Part shown: one piece after another, positions 39,158 to 50,459 of the stretch
How the letters are laid out: the number at the start of each line of letters is the position of its first letter
How positions within the stretch are numbered: the first letter of the stretch is position 1
Translations under genes and position numbers: made by a program
Origin: an uncultured Bacillota bacterium
GTDB lineage: Bacteria > Bacillota > Clostridia > Oscillospirales > Oscillospiraceae
DNA: 56,153 nt
NCBI GenBank assembly: GCA_937890735.1
Contig: CALACZ010000099.1
Coordinates: forward strand, 1 to 56,153
Direction of reading: 5' to 3'
The notes under the pieces: generated by a model
Told to the model about the DNA's origin: nothing
Databases searched by the model: none
What the model saw: only the letters and a program-made list of their open reading frames with translations

Positions 39158-41401
39158 TCACCCAAACCGAATGCTCTTGTTCAGCGCCAGCCGCCCGTCG
39201 ATGTACACCTGCACCTGCTGCGTGCCAACGCCCTCCACGGCGATGCGGATGATGCCGTTCGGCACTTCGCTCATATCCACCGTAAACGGATCGAGCGCCA
39301 TCTCGCCGTCGAGATACACCTCCACGCTGTGCTTTTCATCATCGTCAGGGCCTTCGACCTCGATGACCTGACTGTACACCGTGCTGCCCGGTTCTACGAT
39401 CACGCAGATCATATCGGACAGGACGGACGCCGTCGAATCGTCGAGGGTGTTGACGACCTTGCAGTAGTAATAATATGTCCCGGCGGTGTCCTCCGTCACG
39501 CTGATCTGCGCGTTGTCGCCGCTGCGCACCAGCAGCTCGCCGTCATCGGTGCTGCCGGTCCTGGAGCGATACCACGCATAGGTCAGCGTGCCGTCGTCCG
39601 CCGCGCTCGCCTCCACAAACAGGCTGAACGCCTCACCTGCGAACGCCGTCTGGTCGCCGCTCTGGCGCGTGATCTCCGGCTCGGCAGCGTCCTCAGGTCC
39701 GCGCGAGACTTGCAGATTGATGACCGTCCCGGCTTTCACCTGCTCGTCGGCAGCGATGCTCTGGAACGTGACCGTGCCCTCCGGCGCGTCGTCGTCCACG
39801 GTCAGAACGCTCCCGCGTCCAAGACCCGATTCGTCAATGAGCGCCAACGCCTGATCAATATCCAGACCCACCAGCGGCGGTACGGTCGCCAGCGCCGCGG
39901 CGCTGCCCTGACTGACCGCCAGCGTGACCGTCTGCCCCTCCGTGAGCGCCGCGCCCGAGGCGGGCATGGTCTCGATGACGTAGCCGTCGGTGTACACATC
40001 GCTCAGCTGATACGTCACATTTACGACCACGCTGATCGGCAGCGCGCTCAGCTCCGCCTGCGCCTCCTGAAGCGATTTGTTCACAAGGTTCGGCATAAGA
40101 TTGCTCTCCGCGCCCGAGGACACGGTCAGCTCGATCTTTGTGCCCACCTTGGCAGAGCGCCCCGCGTCCGGCGTCTGATCCATCACATAGCCGTAGGCGT
40201 ACTGGTCGCTGGACTTCCACGCCTTGACCTCGATGGTGAAATTCGGGTATTCGCTCGCGTCGATCTCATCATACACCCGCCCCACAAGCCGCGGCACGGT
40301 GTCCTCCGCCGTGCGGGCAAAGAGATCGGACAGGAAAAACTGATACAGGAACACGCCGATGGCGATAAACGCCAGCACGATGCACACCGTGCCCGCGACC
40401 ACCGCCGTGCGCGTGCGCTTTTTTTCGCGCCGTGTCTGCTCCGGCGGCAGCCCCGTGCGTCCGCCCGCACGCGCAACGGCGCGTTCGGCGGCGGAGCGCT
40501 CCAGAATTTTGTCCGACAACCGCTGCGCGTCCGACTCCGCCGCGTGGCTGACCACCGGCTCGCCGGGACTCCAGTTGGGGTTCTTGCGGAACTCCTCCAT
40601 ATCCGCCAGCATGGCGGTCGCGCTGGGATAGCGCGCGTCGAGGTCCGCCTCCATCGCGCGCATCACGATCTTTTCCAGCCCCGCCGGAACGCCGGGGCAG
40701 AGCGTATGCAGCGCCACAGGCGTGGCGTTGATGTGCTGGATGGCGACCGACACCGGCGTGTCGCCGTCAAATGGCGGGCGACCCGCCAGCATCTCATACA
40801 TCACAACGCCCAGAGAATACAGGTCCGACCGCGCATCGACGTGCGCGCCCTTCGCCTGCTCCGGGGAGATATAATGCACCGACCCCAGCGCCTCCCGCGT
40901 GAGCGTATTCTGCGCGGACGAGATCTGCGCGATGCCGAAATCGGCGACCTTCACGCTGCCGTCCTTGAGGATCATGATGTTGTGGGGCTTAATGTCGCGG
41001 TGAATAATACCGCGGCTGTGCGCGTGCTCGAGCGCCTTGGCGATCTGCGTGGCAAAATGCAGCGCCTCGCGCCAGCTGAGCTGCCCCTTCTGCTCCATAT
41101 ACTGCTTGAGCGTGATGCCCTCGATGAGCTCCATGACGATGTAGTCGATGTTGTCCGAGTGCGACACGTCGTACACGCTCACGATATTCGGATGCGACAG
41201 CATCGCCACCGCCTGTGACTCCGCGTGGAAGCGGCGGCGGAACTCCTCGTCCTGAAACAGCTCTTCCTTCAGGATTTTGATGGCGACGAGGCGGTTGAGG
41301 CGGTTGCATCGCGCCTTGTATACCATCGCCATGCCGCCCGAGCCGATCAGCTCCAGGATCTCATAGCGATTATCCAACAGCGTTCCTATGTAACGATCCA
41401 T
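39158..41401 (-). CDS. prkC: PASTA-domain Ser/Thr protein kinase with an extra Ig-like domain
   Basis: The 747-residue kinase senses muropeptides or lipid II. Residues ~12-275 form a Hanks-type kinase: GSGGMAMVYKA, VAIKILK, catalytic HRDIKPHNIM, DFG in VADFGIAQ, and APE-like SPEQ. One membrane helix (VVAGTVCIVLAFIAIGVFLYQFF) lies near 335-357. Three PASTA repeats follow (~365-565; each has a G-x-V/T and PxxG pattern, such as DQTPDAGRSAKVGT). After them come a probable Ig-like domain (YAWYRSRTG ... YYYYCKVVN, ~570-670) and a beta-rich tail. An Ig-like unit after PASTA repeats is unusual. AAGGAG precedes the ATG. Confidence 0.93.
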   Translation of the reverse strand: MDRYIGTLLDNRYEILELIGSGGMAMVYKARCNRLNRLVAIKILKEELFQDEEFRRRFHAESQAVAMLSHPNIVSVYDVSHSDNIDYIVMELIEGITLKQYMEQKGQLSWREALHFATQIAKALEHAHSRGIIHRDIKPHNIMILKDGSVKVADFGIAQISSAQNTLTREALGSVHYISPEQAKGAHVDARSDLYSLGVVMYEMLAGRPPFDGDTPVSVAIQHINATPVALHTLCPGVPAGLEKIVMRAMEADLDARYPSATAMLADMEEFRKNPNWSPGEPVVSHAAESDAQRLSDKILERSAAERAVARAGGRTGLPPEQTRREKKRTRTAVVAGTVCIVLAFIAIGVFLYQFFLSDLFARTAEDTVPRLVGRVYDEIDASEYPNFTIEVKAWKSSDQYAYGYVMDQTPDAGRSAKVGTKIELTVSSGAESNLMPNLVNKSLQEAQAELSALPISVVVNVTYQLSDVYTDGYVIETMPASGAALTEGQTVTLAVSQGSAAALATVPPLVGLDIDQALALIDESGLGRGSVLTVDDDAPEGTVTFQSIAADEQVKAGTVINLQVSRGPEDAAEPEITRQSGDQTAFAGEAFSLFVEASAADDGTLTYAWYRSRTGSTDDGELLVRSGDNAQISVTEDTAGTYYYYCKVVNTLDDSTASVLSDMICVIVEPGSTVYSQVIEVEGPDDDEKHSVEVYLDGEMALDPFTVDMSEVPNGIIRIAVEGVGTQQVQVYIDGRLALNKSIRFG

Positions 41402-41426
41402 AAGATGCTCCTTTTCCTTCCGATGC

Positions 41427-42158
41427 TCACATCGACGCCAGCACGAGCGTCACGTTGTCGGGCGCGCCGCGGTGCTTGGCGATCTGCATAAGGCGCTCGC
41501 AGCAGTCGCTTCTGCGCTGCCCGTGCGCCACCTCAAAGAGCATCTCCTGATCTGCCATCTCGTTGGAGAGCCCGTCGGAGCACAGCAGCAGGCACTCGTC
41601 CTTCCGCAGCTCCTGCGCGAATACATCGCCCTCTACCTCCGGCTCAGTGCCCACGGCGCGGGTGATGAGATTTTTTCCCGGGAAATTTTTCGCCTGCTCC
41701 GGCGTCAGCTCCCCGCGCAGTACCATCATCTGCACCAGCGAATGGTCCTGCGTGATCTGCTGCACGCCATTTATCGAAAAATGATAGGCGCGGCTGTCGC
41801 CGACGTTGATGAGGTAGGCGGTATTTTTGACGATCAGCGCCGCCACCAGCGTCGTGCCCATGCCGGCGTAGTTCTCGCTGGACTGCGCTTTTTCATACAC
41901 CGCGCGGTTCGCGCGCGCCAGCGCCTCGCGCAGCAGGCAGAAGATACGCTCCTGCCCGCTCACGCCCTTGTGGCTGGCGCGGACATGGTCGGAAAACGCC
42001 TTCACGGCAAGCTCGCTCGCCACATTTCCGGCGCGCGCGCCGCCCATGCCGTCGCACACGACGAGCAGCGCCCGGTCATAGCCGAGGCTGAGCGTTTCAA
42101 ACGCGTCCTGATTCTGCGGGCGCAGGTTGCCGGGGTCCGTCAGTGCCCAGATCTGCAT
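41427..42158 (-). CDS. prpC: PP2C-type Ser/Thr protein phosphatase
   Basis: This 243-residue phosphatase is the partner of the PASTA kinase and removes its phosphoryl groups. Metal-binding PP2C motifs are present: LRPQNQDAFE near residue 11, VCDGMGGARAGNVAS near 33, and LLLCSDGLSNEM near 190. The ATG at 42158 has AAGGAGG upstream and lies inside the end of rlmN; the longer open frame upstream is not supported. The standard order rlmN-prpC-prkC-rsgA is kept. Confidence 0.94.
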   Translation of the reverse strand: MQIWALTDPGNLRPQNQDAFETLSLGYDRALLVVCDGMGGARAGNVASELAVKAFSDHVRASHKGVSGQERIFCLLREALARANRAVYEKAQSSENYAGMGTTLVAALIVKNTAYLINVGDSRAYHFSINGVQQITQDHSLVQMMVLRGELTPEQAKNFPGKNLITRAVGTEPEVEGDVFAQELRKDECLLLCSDGLSNEMADQEMLFEVAHGQRRSDCCERLMQIAKHRGAPDNVTLVLASM

Positions 42159-43198
42159 ATACCATCCTCCTTGCCGCCTTCGTACTTTCTGCGGAGCTGC
42201 CCGCACGAGGCGTCAATATCGCTGCCGAGCGTGCGGCGGACTGTCGCCGTGACGCCGTGCTGCTGCAAAATTTCCTGAAAGCGCGCGATCACCGCGTGCG
42301 TAGACGTGCGCAGCCCCGTCTCCTCCACGCAGTTGAGCGGGATGAGATTGACGTGCGCAGCCATGCCCTGTAGTTTTTTCGCCAAAAGCTGTGCCTGCGC
42401 CTCGGAGTCACTCACGCCATCGATCATCGTGTATTCAAACGACACCCGCCGCCCGGTCTTTTCAAAATAGTCCCGGCACGCCGCCAGCAGCGTGTCCACG
42501 CCCCAGCGGCGGTTGACGGGCATGATCCGACTTCTTGATTCGTCGTCCGGCGAGTGGAGCGAGACCGACAGCGTGAGCTGTAGCTTCCGCTCCGCCAGCT
42601 TTCCGATCTTATCGACCAGCCCGCAGGTGGAAAGGCTGATGTGCCGCATCCCGATATTGAGCCCGTCCGGGCTGTTCACCAGCTCCAAAAACTGCATCAC
42701 CGCGTCAAAATTGTCCAGCGGTTCGCCGATGCCCATCAGTACGATATTCGAGATCGGCAGCCCCGATTCCTTCTGCGAAAAAATGACCTGATCCAGCAGC
42801 TCCGACGGCGCGAGCCGCCGCACGAGCCCGCCCAGCGTGGACGCGCAGAATTTGCAGCCCATCGGGCAGCCGACCTCGGACGAGATGCAGATGGTGTTGC
42901 CGTGGTGATACTGCATCACCACCGACTCCACGCAGTTGCCGTCCCCCAGCCGCCAGAGGTATTTGATCGTGCCGTCCTTCTGCGAGCGCTGCGCGCGCGC
43001 AAGGCGCGGGACGGTGATGGTGTAAAGCCCGTCCAGCTTTTCGCGCAGCGGCTTTGACAGATTCGTCATCTCGCTGAACGACTCTGCGCCCCGGTGCAGC
43101 CAGGTGAACACCTGCTTTGCCCGGAACGCCGGTTCGCCCAGCGCCCGAAATTCCGCCTGCATCTGCGCGAGCGTCATGGATTTGAGGTCTGTTTTCAT
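42140..43198 (-). CDS. rlmN: 23S rRNA (adenine2503-C2)/tRNA methyltransferase
   Basis: RlmN is a radical-SAM enzyme that makes m2A2503 in 23S rRNA and m2A37 in some tRNAs. The 352-residue protein has the cluster motif EVGCPMGCKFCAST near residue 112. It also has MGIGEPLDNFDAV near 170, the mid-region SLHSPDDESRSRIMP near 213, and the C-terminal GSDIDASCGQLRRKYE, which includes the cysteine that forms the protein-RNA intermediate. Start and neighbours overlap by 4 bp (rsmB) and 19 bp (prpC). Confidence 0.96.
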   Translation of the reverse strand: MKTDLKSMTLAQMQAEFRALGEPAFRAKQVFTWLHRGAESFSEMTNLSKPLREKLDGLYTITVPRLARAQRSQKDGTIKYLWRLGDGNCVESVVMQYHHGNTICISSEVGCPMGCKFCASTLGGLVRRLAPSELLDQVIFSQKESGLPISNIVLMGIGEPLDNFDAVMQFLELVNSPDGLNIGMRHISLSTCGLVDKIGKLAERKLQLTLSVSLHSPDDESRSRIMPVNRRWGVDTLLAACRDYFEKTGRRVSFEYTMIDGVSDSEAQAQLLAKKLQGMAAHVNLIPLNCVEETGLRTSTHAVIARFQEILQQHGVTATVRRTLGSDIDASCGQLRRKYEGGKEDGICRSGH

Positions 43199-44505
43199 GC
43201 CTGTTTCCTCATTTTACAGATAAAAAAGCCGTCGCAGTCGTGCTGCCCCGGCAGCAGCGTCACAAAGCGCGTATCGGTGACCCGCAGCCCATCCGGCAGT
43301 GCCAAAACCTCCACGCAGAACTCCGGGTGCGCCTGCAAAAACGCCTGCGCCACATCCTCATTTTCGCGCCGCAGCACCGTGCAGGTGCTGTAGAGCAGCA
43401 CGCCGCCGGGTTTGACATACGCCGAAACGTTCTCCAGGATCGCCCGCTGTACCTGCGGCAGACGCTCCAGCGGCGCAAGGTCCTTATAGCGGATGTCCGG
43501 CTTTTTGCGGATCACACCCAGCCCGGAGCACGGCACGTCCGCCAGCACAATATCCATCCGCTCCACAAATTCCTCGCACCGCGCCGCCGCGTCCTGTACG
43601 CGCGCGGTGATGTTTTCAATGCCGAGCCGCTGCGCGCCCTTTTCGATGAGCGCGATCTTATGCGGGTGAATATCACACGAGATGGCCTCGCCGCGATTTT
43701 CCATCCGCGCCGCCATGGCAAAGCTCTTGCCGCCCGGCGCGGCGCACACATCCAGCACGCGCATTCCCGGCCGTGCCCCGGCGCACCGCGCCGCCAGCGC
43801 CGCCGCCGCGTCCTGCACATACACGCGCCCCTCGCAAAATGCCGCGAGCTTTGTCAGGTCGCCCGCGCCCTCCGCCAGCATACAGTCCGGCAGCCACGGA
43901 TGCGGCGTGAGCCGCACGCCCGCCGCCGTCAGCTCATCCCAGACGCTCTGCGGCTGCGTTTTGAGCGGGTTATATTGCAGCGTCATCGGCGCGGGCGCAT
44001 TGTCCGCCGCTAAAAACGCCTCCAGCGTCCCCTCCGGCAGGTTTTCACGCAAAAGCGCGACCAGCGCCGCGGGATGACTGTATCTTGTCTCCAAGTCATC
44101 GGGCTGCTTCAGGCTGCCCTTTTGCCGCGAGAGCGAGCGCAGCACACCGTTGACCAGCCCCGCCGCGCGGCGGTTTCCGTATGTTTTGCACTGCTCCACC
44201 GCTTCATTGACGGCGGCGGAATCGGGCACGCGCTCCAAAAGCAGCACCTGATACGCCCCCAGCAGCAGAATATCCGCCACCACGGGCTGCAAGTCCTTGA
44301 ATTTGCCGCTGAGTACCTGCGACAGCGCATATTCCAGCAGCGCCCGGTTTTGCAGCACGCCATAGCAGAGCTGGCTCGCCAGCGCGGCGTCGCGCCGGTC
44401 AAGACCATCGCGCGCGATGTACTGCTTGAGCACGCCGTCCGACCACGCGCCCTGACGGCGCGTGGCGATGAGCGCGCTGAGCGCCGTGGTCCGCGCCGTC
44501 GCCAT
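43195..44505 (-). CDS. rsmB: 16S rRNA (cytosine967-C5)-methyltransferase
   Basis: The 436-residue protein has a NusB-like RNA-binding N-terminus (residues ~1-130) and a SAM-dependent methyltransferase domain. The latter shows VLDVCAAPGGKSFAMA near 252, the motif IV nucleophile site ADVPCSGLGVIRKKPDIR near 318, and motif VI YSTCTVLRRENEDV near 368 with the second catalytic cysteine. The ATG immediately follows the fmt TAA. It sits in the classic def-fmt-rsmB-rlmN order. Confidence 0.96.
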   Translation of the reverse strand: MATARTTALSALIATRRQGAWSDGVLKQYIARDGLDRRDAALASQLCYGVLQNRALLEYALSQVLSGKFKDLQPVVADILLLGAYQVLLLERVPDSAAVNEAVEQCKTYGNRRAAGLVNGVLRSLSRQKGSLKQPDDLETRYSHPAALVALLRENLPEGTLEAFLAADNAPAPMTLQYNPLKTQPQSVWDELTAAGVRLTPHPWLPDCMLAEGAGDLTKLAAFCEGRVYVQDAAAALAARCAGARPGMRVLDVCAAPGGKSFAMAARMENRGEAISCDIHPHKIALIEKGAQRLGIENITARVQDAAARCEEFVERMDIVLADVPCSGLGVIRKKPDIRYKDLAPLERLPQVQRAILENVSAYVKPGGVLLYSTCTVLRRENEDVAQAFLQAHPEFCVEVLALPDGLRVTDTRFVTLLPGQHDCDGFFICKMRKQA

Positions 44506-45426
44506 TTACAGCTCCAGCGGATGCCCGCGGAAATAATCCGCCGCCGCCATCCGCTTGCCGCCCTGCGCCTGAAGCTGCGTCACGCGCAGAACGCCGCCCC
44601 CGCCGCACGCGACGAGCAGCCCCTTTTTATCCAGCCCCAGCACCGTGCCGGGCGCTTTGTCGGTCGTCTGTTCCGTTTTTTCTGCGCGGAAAATTTTGAA
44701 CGCCGTGCCTGCCAGCTCCGCCGTCGCCACGGGCCACGGGATGAGCCCGCGTATCTGGTCGATGACCCACTGCGCCGGCTGCGCCCAGTCAATGGGCGAC
44801 ATGGACTTATCCAGCATCGGCGCATACGTCGCCTTTGTGGCGTCCTGCGGTGTGCGCCCAGCCGTCCCGGCTTCGATGGCGCGCACGGTGTCGCACGCGA
44901 GACCTGCCGCAATGTCCGCCAGCCGCGCCATCAGCTCCTCCGACGTTTCCATCGGGTCGATGGGCGTTTTGCGAATTTCGATCACGTCGCCCTCGTCCAT
45001 TCCGGCGGTCAGATACATCGCGCTCACGCCCGTCTCGGCGCAGTGATTGAGGATCGACCACTGCACGGGACCCGCCCCGCGCAGCTCCGGCAGGATGCTC
45101 GCGTGCATATTGATGCAGCCGTATTTCGGGATGTCCAGCACGCGCTGCGGCAGAATTTTGCCGTAGGCGACCACCACGATCAGCTCCGGCGCGAGCGCGC
45201 GAAGCTGCTCCACCGCCGCGTCGTCGCGGAATGTCTCCGGCTGCACCACCGGCAGGTCGTGCGCCAGTGCAAATTCCTTCACCGGCGACTGCGTCAGCTT
45301 CATCCCCCGGTTTTTCGGCATATCCGGCTTGGTATACACCGCCGCGATCTCGCACGCGCCGCTCGTATACAGCCGCTCGAGGCACACGCGGGCGATGTCC
45401 GGCGTGCCCATGTAAACAATTCTCAT
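44506..45426 (-). CDS. fmt: Methionyl-tRNA formyltransferase
   Basis: Fmt formylates the initiator Met-tRNA using 10-formyltetrahydrofolate. The 306-residue protein has RIVYMGTPDIARVCLE at the N-terminus. The folate/catalytic region is CINMHASILPELRGAGPVQWS (shown here shortened to HASILPELRG), near residue 107. SAMYLTAGMDEGDV follows near 137. The C-terminal OB-like domain binds tRNA. It overlaps def by 4 bp, so the formylation and deformylation enzymes are translationally coupled. Confidence 0.96.
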   Translation of the reverse strand: MRIVYMGTPDIARVCLERLYTSGACEIAAVYTKPDMPKNRGMKLTQSPVKEFALAHDLPVVQPETFRDDAAVEQLRALAPELIVVVAYGKILPQRVLDIPKYGCINMHASILPELRGAGPVQWSILNHCAETGVSAMYLTAGMDEGDVIEIRKTPIDPMETSEELMARLADIAAGLACDTVRAIEAGTAGRTPQDATKATYAPMLDKSMSPIDWAQPAQWVIDQIRGLIPWPVATAELAGTAFKIFRAEKTEQTTDKAPGTVLGLDKKGLLVACGGGGVLRVTQLQAQGGKRMAAADYFRGHPLEL

Positions 45427-45944
45427 TTCTTATCTTCCTCGATCTCGACTTCGTAATCGTCCGATTCCGCCGCCAGCTTTTCCAGCTCCTCCGGCGTGAG
45501 CATCCGTTCGGCGATCTCCGTGTACATATGCCCGTCCAGATGGTCGATCTCGTGGCAGAAGCAGCGCGCGACGAGCTCCTCGCCGTCGTATTCATACCAG
45601 TCGCCATTGCGATCCTGCGCGCGCACCGTCACATACATCGGACGCGTGACCACGCCGTACTCTCCCGGCAGGCTCAGGCAGCCCTCCACGCCGGTCTGCA
45701 TCTCTTCGCTCATCGAAACGATCTCGGGGTTCACCAGCTCCACGATCTCGTCGCCCACGTCCACCACCACGAGCCGGCGCAGAACGCCCACCTGCGGCGC
45801 GGCAAGCCCCACGCCGTTGGCGTTCTGCATCGTCTCCTTCATATCGTCGATAAGCTGTGCCAGACGGTCGTCAAACTTTACGACCGGGCGGCATTTTTTT
45901 GTTAAAATGGGGTCACCCACGGTGACAATGTTCCGCAGAGCCAT
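45423..45944 (-). CDS. def: Peptide deformylase
   Basis: The 173-residue metalloenzyme removes the formyl group from nascent proteins. The three family motifs are all present: GVGLAAPQVG near residue 43, EGCLSLPGE near 87, and HEIDHLDG near 131, supplying the Cys and two His metal ligands. The ATG at 45944 follows GAGAGGAA at good distance; an upstream in-frame ATG within the priA 3' end is not needed. The acidic C-terminal tail (DDYEVEIEEDKK) is ordinary. Confidence 0.96.
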   Translation of the reverse strand: MALRNIVTVGDPILTKKCRPVVKFDDRLAQLIDDMKETMQNANGVGLAAPQVGVLRRLVVVDVGDEIVELVNPEIVSMSEEMQTGVEGCLSLPGEYGVVTRPMYVTVRAQDRNGDWYEYDGEELVARCFCHEIDHLDGHMYTEIAERMLTPEELEKLAAESDDYEVEIEEDKK

Positions 45945-45957
45945 CTGTATGTTCCTC

Positions 45958-48402
<2,445 letters not shown>

Positions 48403-48474
48403 TCTGTACTCCCCCCGGAATGCTTTCAAGGCGTAGGCAGCGATCTGCCTGCGCCTTGCCGTGCCGCTGCCTCT

Positions 48475-48681
48475 TCAGCGGAGATATTTTTCCTTCAGCG
48501 TCGCCGTGAGCTCTCCGTCGGCAACCTCGCGGATGGCAATGGTCACGGGCTTGTCCTCCAGCGGCTCATGGGTCATTTCCGCCTCGATGGACAGCTGCCG
48601 CGCGCGGCGCGCGACGACGTTGACGAGCAGATACCGGCTGCTGACATGGGTGAGCAGCGTAGACATAGCGGGATACAGCAT
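48475..48681 (-). CDS. rpoZ: RNA polymerase omega subunit
   Basis: The 68-residue protein matches Firmicutes omega: it opens MLYPAMSTLLTHVSSRYLLV and has NVVARRARQLSIEA and PVTIAIREVADGEL. Omega helps assemble RNA polymerase. Its ATG overlaps the gmk stop by one base (TAATG), the normal gmk-rpoZ pairing. Confidence 0.95.
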   Translation of the reverse strand: MLYPAMSTLLTHVSSRYLLVNVVARRARQLSIEAEMTHEPLEDKPVTIAIREVADGELTATLKEKYLR

Positions 48682-49277
48682 TAAAATTCCTCCTTGAGTA
48701 AATGGATGCGCTCCACTGTTTTACATTTTTCCGCGACCATGATCGCGCGCAGCTCACGGACGGCCTGCTCCACATCGTCGTTGAGGACGATATAGTCATA
48801 GTCCTCCGCCTGGCTGCATTCCCAGACCGCGCGCTTGAGGCGCTCTTCCATCGCCTCCGGCGACACGTCGCCCCGGGCGATGAGCCGCTGGCGCACGGCA
48901 TCCATCGACGACGCCGCCACGAACACGAGCACCGCGTCCGGCACGCGCGCCTTGATCTTTTTTGCGCCGATGACCTCCACGTCCATCACGACGTCAAAGC
49001 CGTTTTTCATCGCCTCCCGGATGGGGGCGAGCGGCGTTCCGTAGTAGTTGCCGACATACTCGGCATATTCCAGCAGCTCGTCCTGCGCGATCATCTCTTC
49101 AAAGCGCTCGCGGGTGACAAAATAGTAGCTGCTGCCGTCCACCTCGCCGGGACGGCTCTGCCGCGACGTCGCCGAAACGGAGTAGCGCACATGGTCAGAC
49201 GCCGCGATGACGCGGTTGAGGATGGTATTTTTCCCGACGCCGGACGGACCGGACAGCACGAACAGTTTTCCCTTCAT
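48681..49277 (-). CDS. gmk: Guanylate kinase
   Basis: The 198-residue enzyme phosphorylates GMP to GDP. The P-loop is LSGPSGVGKNTILNRV at the N-terminus, followed by the GMP-binding SATSRQSRPGEVDGSSYYFV near residue 36 and the DVEVIGAKKIKAR segment near 100. A Gly-Lys-Asn in the P-loop instead of Gly-Lys-Gly/Ser is a mild variant. The ATG overlaps the remA stop by 4 bp. Confidence 0.95.
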   Translation of the reverse strand: MKGKLFVLSGPSGVGKNTILNRVIAASDHVRYSVSATSRQSRPGEVDGSSYYFVTRERFEEMIAQDELLEYAEYVGNYYGTPLAPIREAMKNGFDVVMDVEVIGAKKIKARVPDAVLVFVAASSMDAVRQRLIARGDVSPEAMEERLKRAVWECSQAEDYDYIVLNDDVEQAVRELRAIMVAEKCKTVERIHLLKEEF

Positions 49278-49543
49278 GACAGCTCCTCCTGTTCGTCTGC
49301 GGTAATAAACTCCGCGTCCATGCGCTCCGAGAGCACCTTCGGCGCAATGGCGGACAGGATCACATGGTCGGTGTCCATCAAAAGCACCGTTTTTGTGCGT
49401 CTGCCATAGGATGCGTCGATGAGCATCCCGCGCTCACGCGCCTCCTGCACCACACGCTTGATGGGCGCGGATTCCGGGCTGACGAGCGCCAGCACCCGCG
49501 CGGCAGATACAGCGCTCCCAAAGCCTATACTCAGCAGTTTCAT
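49274..49543 (-). CDS. remA: RemA-family extracellular matrix regulator (DUF370)
   Basis: The 89-residue protein is a close match to RemA/YlzA: KLLSIGFGSAVSAARVLALV, then SPESAPIKRVVQEARERGMLIDA (split motif), YGRRTKTVLLMD and DHVILSAIAPKVLSER. RemA forms rings and binds DNA to activate matrix and osmoprotection genes in Bacillus. The yicC-remA-gmk-rpoZ order is conserved in Bacillota and helps place the organism. Confidence 0.95.
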   Translation of the reverse strand: MKLLSIGFGSAVSAARVLALVSPESAPIKRVVQEARERGMLIDASYGRRTKTVLLMDTDHVILSAIAPKVLSERMDAEFITADEQEELS

Positions 49544-49555
49544 TCCGTCCTCCGC

Positions 49556-50434
49556 TCACTCGATGTTCTGGGTCTGCTCGCGGATCTTTTCCAGCTCCGC
49601 CTTCATATCCACCACGATGTTGGAAAGCTCCAGATCGTTGCACTTCGAGCCGATGGTGTTCGTCTCGCGGTTGAGCTCCTGAAGCAGGAAGTCCAGCTTG
49701 CGCCCGATCGCGCCGCCTTTTGTGAGCATATCGCCGAGCTGCGCCAGATGGCTGCGCAGGCGGACGGTCTCCTCGTCCACCGCGATGCGGTCGGCATAAA
49801 TTGCCGCCTCCTGCAAAATGCGCCCTTCGTCGATCGCCGTGTTCTGCAGAACCTCCTGCATCTTCTGGCGCAGGCGCTCGCGGTATTCCGCAACGGTCTC
49901 GGGGCTGCGCGCCTCTACCAGCGCGACGCGCTCCAGAATCGTCGCCGCGCGCGAACGCAGATCGGCTTCCAGCGCCGCGCCCTCGGTCTCGCGCATGGCG
50001 TTGTAGCGCGCAATGGCTTCCTCGGCGACGCTCAGAATATCCTGCGTGAGCTTCTGCTCGTCCTCCTCCGTTTTTTCCACGGAGAACACGTCCGGCAGGC
50101 GCGCCAGCGACATCACGGTCACGTCGTCACGCACGCCGTACTCCGATTCGATCTGCCGCAGCGCGGCAAGATAGCTCTCGAGCACCGGGCGGTTGACGGC
50201 GACCTGCACATCCGCTGCCTGAACGGCGTTCACGCCGATATAGACATCCACTTTTCCGCGGCTGACCGCCGCCTTGACGCGATTTTTCACGCTGTCCTCG
50301 GCAAAGCTGAACATCCGCGGCAGCTTGACCGTGCAGTCCAGATAGCGATTATTCACCGAGCGCAGCTCCACCGTGATCTCGCGCCCGTCGATCGTCTCGA
50401 CCGCCCGGCCGTAGCCGGTCATACTTCTGATCAA
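49556..50434 (-). CDS. yicC: YicC/YloC-family endoribonuclease
   Basis: The 292-residue protein begins with the family signature MIRSMTGYGRA and includes SVNNRYLDCTVKLPR near residue 28. The C-terminal part has DEETVRLRSHLAQL, GRKLDFLLQELNRETNTIGSK (the core of the family's DUF1732 region) and VDMKAELEKIREQTQNIE. YicC proteins are RNA-cleaving enzymes. The start is a TTG at 50434, because GGAGGAGAGG lies upstream and relatives begin at the same residue. It starts 25 bp after cdaR. Confidence 0.94.
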   Translation of the reverse strand: MIRSMTGYGRAVETIDGREITVELRSVNNRYLDCTVKLPRMFSFAEDSVKNRVKAAVSRGKVDVYIGVNAVQAADVQVAVNRPVLESYLAALRQIESEYGVRDDVTVMSLARLPDVFSVEKTEEDEQKLTQDILSVAEEAIARYNAMRETEGAALEADLRSRAATILERVALVEARSPETVAEYRERLRQKMQEVLQNTAIDEGRILQEAAIYADRIAVDEETVRLRSHLAQLGDMLTKGGAIGRKLDFLLQELNRETNTIGSKCNDLELSNIVVDMKAELEKIREQTQNIE

Positions 50435-50459
50435 AGTCCTCTCCTCCGTATTCTCTCCG

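Noticed and set aside
48428..48457. Hairpin between priA and rpoZ read as a terminator
   Set aside because: The stem has one mismatch on the minus-strand transcript, there is no T-tract, and the genes around it form a conserved run, so termination is not supported.
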